Shown one piece after another: positions 1 to 6,816 of a DNA stretch of 64,000 bases (its first letter is position 1; each line of letters opens with the position of its first letter). Made by a program: the position numbers and the translations under genes. The stretch is from positions 248,001 to 312,000 of the forward strand of contig NZ_JYNQ01000001.1 in NCBI RefSeq assembly GCF_000934685.1, written 5' to 3'. The stretch comes from Lacinutrix sp. Hel_I_90. GTDB taxonomy: Bacteria; Bacteroidota; Bacteroidia; Flavobacteriales; Flavobacteriaceae. A model generated the notes under the pieces. It worked only from the letters and a program-made list of their open reading frames with translations, was not told the DNA's origin and ran no database searches.

Positions 1-1
1 A

Positions 2-151
2 AGGTATTATAATGGAACCACTCGAGATTATAATATTTTAATTGATTCTTTTCCTTCAAACATTATAGCCGGAATGACTAATTTTAGTAAAGCAGAATTT
101 TTTGAAATTGATAATCAAATAGAAAAACAGAACCCGCAAGTAAAATTTTAA
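2..151 (+). CDS. LemA family protein, C-terminal end only
   Basis: Only the last 49 codons lie in the window; the gene begins upstream. The visible peptide starts RYYNGTTRDYN, continues with IDSFPSNIIAGM and FSKAEFFEI, and ends NPQVKF. LemA proteins typically end this way: a helix with an R-Y-N-x-x-x-R-D-Y-N pattern, then a loop of the type SFPSN-hydrophobic-G followed by F-F-E. LemA proteins are membrane-anchored helical bundles of unclear function. They are often encoded beside a DUF2207 protein, and here the next gene begins 3 bp after the stop, so the two are probably co-transcribed. Confidence 0.8.
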   Translation, partial: RYYNGTTRDYNILIDSFPSNIIAGMTNFSKAEFFEIDNQIEKQNPQVKF

Positions 152-154
152 GCA

Positions 155-1885
155 TTGAAACAATTCTTTTTTATTATACTATTGATAACGAGCTCTTTTT
201 CTTTGTTTGCGCAAAGTGAAAGGGTTCTTTCATTTCATTCAGATATTACAGTAGATACTTCAAGCGTAATTACTGTAAAAGAGTCCATTAAAATTTACGC
301 GACCGGAACTGTTTTTAAAAGGGGGATTACGCGCAGCATTCCAATTGAAAGAAGAGATAGTTTGGGTCTAAAAAATAAACTGGATTATGAAATTCTATCT
401 GTAGAAAGAGATGGTGAAGTTTCAAAATTTCATACTGAAAAAGGGAATGGTGAAATCACCATTTACGTAGGAGAAAAAAATGTTTTTTTAAATGAAGGCG
501 AATATGACTACACGATTACTTATCGTATGAGTGGTCAAATAAGGTTTTTTAATAATTATGATGAGATTTATTGGAATGTCAATGGGTTTGGATGGGATTT
601 TCCTGTTGATCAAGTTTCTAGTCAAGTGACACTTCCAGCAGCAGGGAGAATTATTCAAAATTCTTGTTATACCGGTAGGTATGGAAGTAGCGATACAAAT
701 TGCAGTTCAATAATTTTATCTGAGAATAGCATTCGATTTAGTGCAGATAATTTAAGTGCCGGAGAAAACCTAACTATAGCAGTAGGTTTTAATAAAGGCA
801 TTGTAAATCAACCACCGCCACCACCACCACCTACATTTTTTCAAAAGTTTGGAGCCCTTATATTAAGTGGATTACTGAGTTTTTTGCTTTTGTTTTATTA
901 CGGATTTACTTGGTTGAAGTTTGGTGTTGATCCTATGAAACCAACAGTGTACCCACAGTTTGATGTACCAGAAAAAATGACACCTGCATCTGTAGGAATG
1001 ATAGATAAACAGCGCTATCATGGTGATTTGATTACAGGGTCTATTTTAAATTTGGCAGTTAAAGGCTATATTAAAATTGAAGAAGATGTTGAAGAACATA
1101 TTTTTGGATTGTTCAAAAGCAAGCACTATATAATTCATAAATTAAAAGAAGATACAGGTCTTATAAATAATGAAGAAAGCGTATTGTTTTCAAAATTATT
1201 TACAACTGAATCTACCTTAGTATTAGATGGTAAATATGATAAAAAAGTAGAAAGCGCAGTTACAGCATTTAAAGCATCATTAAAAAAACAGCATAATAGT
1301 TTAATTTATCAGGGTATTAATTTGAAGTTTTGGATAGTCCCAATTTTGGCAATGGTTGCCTATGTTTTCTCATTCTTTATTCTCACTTCAGGGTATTTTG
1401 AAGGCGATAATGATGTGTCGGTGTTTTTTCTATTTATCGTTTTAAATGTGATTTTCTTTTTGATATATCAGTATTTAATTAGAAAACCTTCCATTGAAAA
1501 ATTGAGACTCAAATCATTGATCGATGGATTTAAGATGTATATGAGTGCTGCAGAAGAAAAACAAATAGCCTATTTTAATCCACCAGGTTTAACACCAGAA
1601 ATTTTCGAAAAACTTTTGCCTTATGCCATAGCATTGGGTGTAGAAGCTGTTTGGGGAGAAAAATTTCAAAACTTGATTAACCAATCTTTAATTGATAAAA
1701 ACTACCAACCCACATGGTATGCTGGAAATATTGGAAACTTCTCAACCTTTAATCATTCATTAAATTCATCACTGTCTAATTCCATTAGCAGTTCTGCAAC
1801 CCCACCATCAAGTAGCGGTAGTGGTTCTGGCGGAGGTGGTTTCTCCGGCGGCGGCGGCGGCGGCGGTGGCGGCGGAGGCTGGTAA
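155..1885 (+). CDS. DUF2207 domain membrane protein with Gly-rich tail
   Basis: This 576-residue protein has a signal peptide (residues 1-20, ending LFAQ), an extracytoplasmic DUF2207-type beta domain (about 20-215, with YWNVNG near 140), a run of prolines (about 220-226), a membrane helix (about 233-255), a soluble domain, two further helices (about 393-416 and 423-444), and a Ser- then Gly-rich tail ending in a run of glycines and a final Trp. The start is TTG, 3 bp after the LemA stop; no ATG fits, and TTG gives a complete signal peptide. The family occurs widely with LemA, and its function is not established. The last 45 bases are mostly GGC repeats, which could slip during replication. 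Confidence 0.85.
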   Translation: MKQFFFIILLITSSFSLFAQSERVLSFHSDITVDTSSVITVKESIKIYATGTVFKRGITRSIPIERRDSLGLKNKLDYEILSVERDGEVSKFHTEKGNGEITIYVGEKNVFLNEGEYDYTITYRMSGQIRFFNNYDEIYWNVNGFGWDFPVDQVSSQVTLPAAGRIIQNSCYTGRYGSSDTNCSSIILSENSIRFSADNLSAGENLTIAVGFNKGIVNQPPPPPPPTFFQKFGALILSGLLSFLLLFYYGFTWLKFGVDPMKPTVYPQFDVPEKMTPASVGMIDKQRYHGDLITGSILNLAVKGYIKIEEDVEEHIFGLFKSKHYIIHKLKEDTGLINNEESVLFSKLFTTESTLVLDGKYDKKVESAVTAFKASLKKQHNSLIYQGINLKFWIVPILAMVAYVFSFFILTSGYFEGDNDVSVFFLFIVLNVIFFLIYQYLIRKPSIEKLRLKSLIDGFKMYMSAAEEKQIAYFNPPGLTPEIFEKLLPYAIALGVEAVWGEKFQNLINQSLIDKNYQPTWYAGNIGNFSTFNHSLNSSLSNSISSSATPPSSSGSGSGGGGFSGGGGGGGGGGGW

Positions 1886-2050
1886 GCACTTCTTTTAAAG
1901 CACTTTTTCAGTAAATTCAGTAATGAGGGGGTTATTTAACGTGCTTATATAATGTTTAATGGAAATACATAGTAGGTATAAAACCCTCAACAAACTATGT
2001 TTGTTTAGTTTAGTTCTTCATTAAGCTCAAACATGTTTGGGTCACTTCAT

Positions 2051-2107
2051 AAAATAAAAAAACCACAACCAAAGTTGTGGGTTTCTTTTTGCGGAGAATG
2101 AGGGATT
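2051..2107. repeat. Direct repeat copy A: duplicated tRNA-Ser 3' end plus terminator hairpin
   Basis: This copy aligns base for base with 2235-2291, at an offset of 184 bp. The last 17 bases (2091-2107) are identical to the 3' end of the tRNA-Ser gene at 2275-2291. Next to them is a diverged copy of the tRNA terminator hairpin, on the minus strand. The tRNA match stops at 2107, so there is no complete second tRNA. The arrangement resembles the direct repeat left by integration at a tRNA 3' end, but a simple segmental duplication would look the same. Confidence 0.7.
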
Positions 2108-2234
2108 ATGCGTTGGTACTTGTGATCCCAATTAGGAATTCCATGACAAGCATAGACCCCAACACCCCGCTGAAAAGCGCGTGGCTGGTTTTTCATTTCC
2201 AAAAATCCTATGAAGCGAGCTTCAGAACTTTTTA

Positions 2235-2291
2235 GAAACAAAAAACCCACAACTTTCGTTGTAGGTTTCCTTTTGCGGAGAATGAGGGATT
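2235..2291. repeat. Direct repeat copy B: tRNA-Ser 3' end and its terminator
   Basis: This is the partner of the copy at 2051-2107. It holds the real 3' end of tRNA-Ser and its terminator. The 127 bp between the copies contain no recognisable gene. Confidence 0.7.
2238..2268 (-). terminator. Rho-independent terminator of tRNA-Ser
   Basis: Read on the minus strand, AAACCTACAAC pairs with GTTGTGGGTTT around a GAAA loop, and a T-rich run follows. It lies directly after the 3' end of tRNA-Ser. Confidence 0.7.
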
Positions 2292-2360
2292 CGAACCCCC
2301 GGAGGTGTGACCCTCAACAGTTTTCAAGACTGCCGCATTCGACCACTCTGCCAATTCTCC
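2276..2360 (-). tRNA. tRNA-Ser (anticodon TGA)
   Basis: The minus strand starts GGAGAATTGGCAGAGTGG, with an anticodon loop CTTGAAA (anticodon TGA), a long variable arm typical of serine tRNA, a T-loop GGTTCGAATCC, and the acceptor strand ATTCTCC followed by discriminator G. CCA is not encoded. The acceptor stem pairs fully. A strong promoter lies 38 bp upstream and a terminator directly downstream, so this is a single-gene transcription unit. Confidence 0.95.
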
Positions 2361-2398
2361 TTGAGTGCCTTATCAAGCTATTTGCCTGAATGCGGCTG

Positions 2399-2430
2399 CA
2401 AATATAGTGTCCTTTTTCATTCTTATCAAA
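2399..2430 (-). promoter_or_regulatory. Bacteroidota-type promoter for tRNA-Ser
   Basis: On the minus strand, TTTG (2430-2427) is followed after exactly 20 bp by TATATTTG (2406-2399). This is a full match to the Bacteroidota primary sigma-factor consensus (TTTG at -33, TAnnTTTG at -7). Transcription would start near 2392, about 30 nt before the tRNA. Confidence 0.75.
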
Positions 2431-2457
2431 TAAAAATTAGGATTTTTTTCTAAAATT

Positions 2458-2847
2458 TTAGCCTAAAATCGAGATTGGTTTCATTTCAGTATTGACAGCC
2501 ACGAACTTAAAGAATCCTGTAACCGTTAATTCTCTTTTGTAGCTGTACATGTTTTCCATAAAAATATCGACTTTTACAGTACAACTTGTTGTTCCAACTT
2601 CAAATATTCGTGCTATAAGCTCTACAATTGACCCTTCGGGAATGGGTTTTTCGAAATCTATTTTATCTGTAGATATGGTGACTACTTTTTTTCGGCTAAA
2701 GCGTGTGGCACAAATAAAAGAAGCTTCGTCCATCATGGCTAATGCTGTTCCGCCAAAAAGCGTGTTGTAATGGTTTGTTGTATTAGGGAATATTGCTTTA
2801 AAGATCCTGGTTTCTGAGGCATTTATTAATTCTTCAGTAGTACTCAT
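2458..2847 (-). CDS. Acyl-CoA thioesterase, hotdog fold
   Basis: This 129-residue protein probably hydrolyses acyl-CoA to free acid and CoA in the cytosol. The single hotdog domain matches the YciA/BACH-type family. It has the N-H-Y-N-T-L-F-G-G segment (about residues 24-32) leading into the central helix with MMDEAS, which carries the acidic residue used by this family. A beta strand pattern (VVTISTDKIDF, SIVELIARI, CTVKVDIFM) follows. The length is slightly short for the family. The chain-length preference cannot be read from the sequence. It is a single gene between the tRNA-Ser promoter and a divergent nitroreductase. Confidence 0.85.
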   Translation of the reverse strand: MSTTEELINASETRIFKAIFPNTTNHYNTLFGGTALAMMDEASFICATRFSRKKVVTISTDKIDFEKPIPEGSIVELIARIFEVGTTSCTVKVDIFMENMYSYKRELTVTGFFKFVAVNTEMKPISILG

Positions 2848-2879
2848 AACTATAATAGTATCATTTTAATTTATCACTG

Positions 2880-2915
2880 TTTGTCATCATATATGCGAAT
2901 GTAATCCTATTTTTG
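2880..2915 (+). promoter_or_regulatory. Probable promoter of the nitroreductase gene
   Basis: TTTG at 2880-2883 and TATTTTTG at 2908-2915 fit the Bacteroidota TTTG / TAnnTTTG pattern, with a slightly long 24-bp spacer. The ATG at 2938 would follow a leader of about 15 nt. Confidence 0.5.
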
Positions 2916-2937
2916 CATAAAGTTATAAAACTAATTT

Positions 2938-3567
2938 ATGAATGTAATTGATGCACTAAAATGGCGTTATGCCACCAAAACATTTGATGCTAATAAAATT
3001 ATTTCAGAAGAGAAACTTAATATTCTTTTAGAAGCTTTTAATTTAACGGCTACTTCTTATGGTTTACAGCCTATCAAATTGGTCGTGCTAAAAAATAAAG
3101 CGCTACAAAAACAGTTAGTTGCACATACAATGAATCAAGAGCAAGTTGCGCAAGCCTCACATATTTTGGTTTTTTGTATTGAAAGGATTGTGGATACCAC
3201 AAATATTGAAAACTATTTTCAGCGTATTAAGGAGATTAGAAATACACCAGATAGTATTTTAAATCCTTTTCGGGACTTTTTGATTGAAGATTTTAAAAAC
3301 AGACCTCAAGAGAATATAGCGTTATGGGCAACAAAACAGGCCTATTTGGCTATGGGTAACCTGTTAACCGTATGTGCTTTAGAACATATTGATGCCTGTC
3401 CTATGGAAGGTTTTTCACCTAAAGATTACGACACTATTTTAAACTTGAAAGAAAAGGAACTACAGTCCGTTTTAATTATGCCAATAGGTTATAGGGCTGA
3501 AGGGGATTTTATGGCCAAATTAGGAAAAGTACGTAAAGATTTAGAAGACAGTGTTATCGTGTTGTAA
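2938..3567 (+). CDS. NAD(P)H-dependent nitroreductase family oxidoreductase
   Basis: This 209-residue flavoprotein of the nitroreductase family (NfsB-like) would use FMN and NAD(P)H to reduce nitro compounds, quinones or similar acceptors in the cytosol. Visible family features are the N-terminal RYATKTFD segment that contacts FMN phosphate, ATSYGLQPIKLVVL (about residues 38-51), the ALWATKQAYLAMGNLL helix (about 128-143), the CPMEGFSPKDYD segment, and the C-terminal MPIGYRAEGD-(x)n-KLGKVRK end that binds FMN. The length is normal. The physiological substrate is unknown. Confidence 0.88.
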   Translation: MNVIDALKWRYATKTFDANKIISEEKLNILLEAFNLTATSYGLQPIKLVVLKNKALQKQLVAHTMNQEQVAQASHILVFCIERIVDTTNIENYFQRIKEIRNTPDSILNPFRDFLIEDFKNRPQENIALWATKQAYLAMGNLLTVCALEHIDACPMEGFSPKDYDTILNLKEKELQSVLIMPIGYRAEGDFMAKLGKVRKDLEDSVIVL

Positions 3568-3618
3568 TACAGTACTTTGGCAAGATTGTTGGTGCATTAT
3601 GTTTTTTACTATTTTAAG

Positions 3619-4092
3619 ATGAAGAGACAAATGAAAAATATAGTTTTACTTTTAGCTTTGTGTATAGGCACACTTGCTTTTTCGCAAGAAGAGGATTATT
3701 CTAACCTGAATTGGTTAACCGATTTCGATCAGGCTAAAAAAGAATCAGTGACTTCTAAAAAGCCGATCTTAATTTATTTTACGGGTAGTGATTGGTGTAA
3801 ACCTTGTAAATCTTTAAAAACCGATTTTTTCAATTCGGAAGCTTTTGAAGAAAAAGCGGAACACTTTGTTTTATTACTGGTAGACATGCCAAGACGCACA
3901 GATCTTATAACTCCAGAGCAAAAAGAGAAAAATAAAATTTTAGTTAAAAAATATAATAGCGAAGGCGGTTATCCTAATATTGTAGCACTTAGTCAAGAAT
4001 TAAAGGTTATCGGTGAGTTATCTGGTTATACCTTTTTACGTGAAACCGATAGACATTTTGCATTTGTAGATGCTATTATAGAAAAATATTGA
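3619..4092 (+). CDS. Secreted thioredoxin-like protein (WCKPC)
   Basis: The protein has a signal peptide (a hydrophobic stretch ending LAFSQ) followed by a thioredoxin fold of the Thioredoxin_7/DUF255-like type. The redox motif is DWCKPCK, preceded by PILIYFTGS. A conserved cis-Pro region, SEGGYPNIVAL, closes the fold. It should act in the periplasm as a disulfide oxidoreductase. The reading frame is open back to a TTG at 3577, but that would put 14 extra residues before the signal peptide, so the ATG at 3619 is preferred; the ATG at 3631 is also possible. It lies 51 bp after the nitroreductase and may share its transcript. A terminator follows. Confidence 0.82.
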   Translation: MKRQMKNIVLLLALCIGTLAFSQEEDYSNLNWLTDFDQAKKESVTSKKPILIYFTGSDWCKPCKSLKTDFFNSEAFEEKAEHFVLLLVDMPRRTDLITPEQKEKNKILVKKYNSEGGYPNIVALSQELKVIGELSGYTFLRETDRHFAFVDAIIEKY

Positions 4093-4112
4093 TGACACCT
4101 ATTTTATCATAT

Positions 4113-4146
4113 AAAGCCTTTAAACTAACCTTAGAGGCTTTTTTTA
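4113..4146 (+). terminator. Rho-independent terminator
   Basis: AAAGCCT (4113-4119) pairs with AGGCTTT (4135-4141) and a T-run follows. It lies 20 bp after the thioredoxin-like gene. Confidence 0.75.
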
Positions 4147-4161
4147 TTGAGTAATTTCAGT

Positions 4162-4169
4162 TAATTTTG
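4162..4169 (+). promoter_or_regulatory. -7 element before the DegT-type gene
   Basis: TAATTTTG matches TAnnTTTG. No good -33 element is seen at the usual distance. It lies 21 bp before the ATG and after the preceding terminator. Confidence 0.4.
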
Positions 4170-4190
4170 ACATTAATTTAAATAATAATT

Positions 4191-5384
4191 ATGCCAGGAT
4201 TTGAACGCTTTGGAACTGAAGAACGTAAGGAATTACAAGATGTATTAGATAATGGTGTTTTAATGCGTTATGGTTTTGATGGGATGCGAAACGGACACTG
4301 GAAAGCCAAATCTTTAGAGATTGAATTGCAAAAAACATTAGAATCTAAATATGCACAATTAGTTTCTAGTGGGACTGCTGCGGTAACAGTTGCTTTAGCT
4401 AGTGCAGGAGTGGGGGCAGGAGATGAAGTGATAATGCCAACATTTACTTTTGTGGCAAGTTTTGAAGCCATCTTAATGTTAGGCGCCATTCCTGTGTTAG
4501 TAGATATAGATGATACACTAGGCTTAGACCCGAGTGCTGTTGAAGCCGCAGTTACTGAGAAAACTAAAGCCGTTATGGTGGTGCAAATGTGCGGGAGCAT
4601 GGCGAATATGAATGCCTTACAGACTGTTTGTGATACTCATGGTTTAGTATTAATTGAAGATGCCTGTCAGGCTATTGGTGGGACTTATAACTCCAAACCT
4701 CTTGGAAGCGTTGGCGATTTAGGTTGTTTTTCTTTTGATTTTGTGAAGACAATAACATGCGGTGAAGGTGGTGCCGTAATTACTAATAATGAAAAGTACT
4801 ATTTAAATGCAGATCACTATAGTGATCACGGCCATGATCATGTTGGAAATGATAGAGGTGCAGAAACACATCCTTTTTTGGGCTATAATTTTAGAATTTC
4901 AGAATTACATGCTGCTGTAGGTTTAGCGCAAATAAAACGCTTACCAGAATTTTTAGCGATTCAGAAAAAAAACTATACTATTTTAAGAGCAGGGCTGTCT
5001 CAAATTCCAGAAGTCACTTTTAGAACCGTACCCTCTGGTGGAGAGGAGAGTTACTCTTTTTTAAATTTCTTTTTACCAAATTTAGAAACTGCTAGAAAAA
5101 CAATTGAGGCTTTTAAAAATAATGGTGTAGACGCCTGTTGGCATTACTACGATAATAGCTGGCACTATGTGCGTGAATGGAATCATTTAAAAACAGCGAA
5201 GTCGCTATTCCCTTTATCTGCTGAAATTAAAACAGCTTTGAACGCGTTGAACATGGCTTCTTTTAAGCAAAGTGATCATTATATAGGGCGCAACATTTCT
5301 TGTTTAATCAAACTGTCATGGACAGAAGAAGAGGTTAGTAGTCGTGCCGATAAAATGGTCGAAGCCATAAAAGCATCACTTTAA
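4191..5384 (+). CDS. DegT/DnrJ/EryC1/StrS family PLP-dependent aminotransferase
   Basis: This 397-residue fold-type I PLP enzyme aligns with the DegT/DnrJ family, which aminates keto-sugars or similar substrates. Visible elements are SSGTAAVTVAL (about residues 60-70, phosphate binding), GDEVIMPTFTFVAS (about 76-89), the LIEDACQAIGGTY segment with the PLP-contacting Asp, and FSFDFVKTITCGEGGAV, whose Lys is the likely Schiff-base residue. The C-terminal domain includes SFLNFFLPN and ends in a helix. No sugar nucleotide gene lies nearby and the gene has its own terminator, so its substrate cannot be inferred. It is an orphan member rather than part of an O-antigen cluster. Confidence 0.85.
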   Translation: MPGFERFGTEERKELQDVLDNGVLMRYGFDGMRNGHWKAKSLEIELQKTLESKYAQLVSSGTAAVTVALASAGVGAGDEVIMPTFTFVASFEAILMLGAIPVLVDIDDTLGLDPSAVEAAVTEKTKAVMVVQMCGSMANMNALQTVCDTHGLVLIEDACQAIGGTYNSKPLGSVGDLGCFSFDFVKTITCGEGGAVITNNEKYYLNADHYSDHGHDHVGNDRGAETHPFLGYNFRISELHAAVGLAQIKRLPEFLAIQKKNYTILRAGLSQIPEVTFRTVPSGGEESYSFLNFFLPNLETARKTIEAFKNNGVDACWHYYDNSWHYVREWNHLKTAKSLFPLSAEIKTALNALNMASFKQSDHYIGRNISCLIKLSWTEEEVSSRADKMVEAIKASL

Positions 5385-5410
5385 ATCTGAAATAGAATAA
5401 ACAAAACTTT

Positions 5411-5465
5411 TAAGGGTAGGCTAACTTCTTTTCGTAACAAAGGGATGTTAGCCTTACTTATTTTT
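5411..5465 (+). terminator. Terminator of the DegT-type gene
   Basis: TAGGCTAAC (5417-5425) pairs with GTTAGCCTTA (about 5447-5456) and a run of T follows. Confidence 0.65.
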
Positions 5466-5483
5466 TTTATTTACTACTGGAGA

Positions 5484-5521
5484 TAATAAACCCAGAGATA
5501 GCAGCGAAAGCGGGTTTATGA
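5484..5521 (-). terminator. Putative terminator of ribBA
   Basis: ATAAACCC (5486-5493) and GGGTTTAT (5512-5519) form an 8-bp stem, 24 bp after the ribBA stop. The T-run on the minus strand is weak. The loop contains a GCGAAAGC segment like that seen at 32933-32940. Confidence 0.45.
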
Positions 5522-5544
5522 AAATAAACACTAATCTAATGGAG

Positions 5545-6696
5545 TTAATATGCTACATACTCAACAATCTCTAAGCCGTAACCAATCATGCCTACACGTT
5601 TGGTTTGTTGCGAGTTAGAAATTAGTTTTAGTTTATGAATGTTTAAATCGTGCAATATTTGTGCGCCAATTCCAAAATCTTTGCTATCCATTGCAATCGC
5701 AGGTGCTTTTACAACTTCTCCGTCAACTTGCTTGTCTTTTAACAGACTTAAGCGCTTTAACAAGTTTAATGACTGTGATTGTTGGTTAATAAAGAGAATG
5801 GCGCCTTTGCTCTCTTTGTTAACGACACGAAACATGTCATCTAATTTTTTATCCGCATTATTGGTTAAAGTTCCTAAGATGTCGTTATTAACTAAAGTTG
5901 AATTTACTCTGGTTAAAATAGGCTCATTAGTTGCCCAAGTTCCTTTCGTTAAAGCAATATGTACTTGGTTATTAGTGGTTTGTTGATAAGCTCTTAATCT
6001 AAAATTCCCAAAACGTGTTTCGATATTAAAATCTTCTTTCTTTTCAATTAAAGAATCGTGATCCATTCTATAGGCCACTAAATCCTCAATAGAAACCAGT
6101 TTTAAATCAAATTTCTTTGCAACCTCAATCAGTTGCGGTAATCGTGCCATTGTTCCATCTTCGTTCATGATTTCCACGATCACACCAGCGGGTTCTAAAC
6201 CTGCCAAGCGAGCAAAATCTATAGCAGCTTCTGTATGACCTGTACGGCGAAGTACACCACCTTCTTTTGCTACCAAAGGGAAAATATGACCTGGTCTTGC
6301 TAAATCAAAGGGTTTGGTTTCTTTATTTACTAAGGCTTGAATTGTTAATGCGCGATCACTGGCAGAAATACCTGTGGTTACACCATTACCTTTCAAATCT
6401 ACCGAGACGGTAAACGCGGTTTCCAAAGGATCTGTATTATTGGTCACCATCATTTGTAGACCTAAATCTTTACAATGATTTTCAGTTAAAGGTGCACAAA
6501 TTAAACCACGGCCATGAGTCGCCATGAAATTAATCATTTCTGGTGTTACTAATTCTGCAGCAGCTAAGAAATCACCTTCATTTTCTCTATCTTCATCATC
6601 AACAACAATTATTACTTTCCCAGCTTTAATATCGTTGATTGCTTCTTGAATGGTATTTAATTTAAAAGCCACTTTTGATTCGGTTTTAGTAATCAT
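5545..6696 (-). CDS. ribBA: 3,4-dihydroxy-2-butanone-4-phosphate synthase with degenerate GTP cyclohydrolase II domain
   Basis: This 383-residue protein has two domains. The N-terminal RibB domain (about 1-205) looks active and makes 3,4-dihydroxy-2-butanone 4-phosphate from ribulose 5-phosphate for riboflavin synthesis: DDEDRENEGDF (metal and substrate binding), TGISASDRALT, ARPGHIFPL and RTGHTEAAID are intact. The C-terminal half follows the RibA fold but has lost its catalytic signature. Where RibA has RVHSECLTGD and three zinc-binding cysteines, this protein has RVNSTLVNND and no cysteine; the QEGRGIGL-type segment is also changed, to NQQSQSLNL. It is therefore predicted to be RibB only. 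The start is ATG at 6696, because a TATCTTTG promoter element lies at 6721-6728, overlapping the upstream ATG at 6723. Confidence 0.85.
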   Translation of the reverse strand: MITKTESKVAFKLNTIQEAINDIKAGKVIIVVDDEDRENEGDFLAAAELVTPEMINFMATHGRGLICAPLTENHCKDLGLQMMVTNNTDPLETAFTVSVDLKGNGVTTGISASDRALTIQALVNKETKPFDLARPGHIFPLVAKEGGVLRRTGHTEAAIDFARLAGLEPAGVIVEIMNEDGTMARLPQLIEVAKKFDLKLVSIEDLVAYRMDHDSLIEKKEDFNIETRFGNFRLRAYQQTTNNQVHIALTKGTWATNEPILTRVNSTLVNNDILGTLTNNADKKLDDMFRVVNKESKGAILFINQQSQSLNLLKRLSLLKDKQVDGEVVKAPAIAMDSKDFGIGAQILHDLNIHKLKLISNSQQTKRVGMIGYGLEIVEYVAY

Positions 6697-6720
6697 TTCA
6701 ATACTTTTTTTAATACAGCG

Positions 6721-6728
6721 CAAAGATA
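6721..6728 (-). promoter_or_regulatory. -7 element for ribBA
   Basis: On the minus strand, TATCTTTG fully matches TAnnTTTG. Transcription would start near 6714, which places the ATG at 6696 in the message and the one at 6723 outside it. No clear -33 element and no FMN-riboswitch-like leader are seen. Confidence 0.45.
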
Positions 6729-6816
6729 TTGCTTATTTGCGATTTTTAAGTTGAATAAAGATTTGATTTTTTGATTTTTGAATAGATAAAATATTTTATA
6801 GGTGTTGAAAACACTT

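Noticed and set aside
2047-2250. 67-codon open frame on the minus strand between the tRNA-Ser repeats
   Set aside because: It spans the duplicated tRNA 3' end and terminator, has no known-family features, and is explained by the repeat.
6697-6816. FMN riboswitch upstream of ribBA
   Set aside because: The leader is short (about 20 nt after the predicted start) and has no RFN-like conserved elements.
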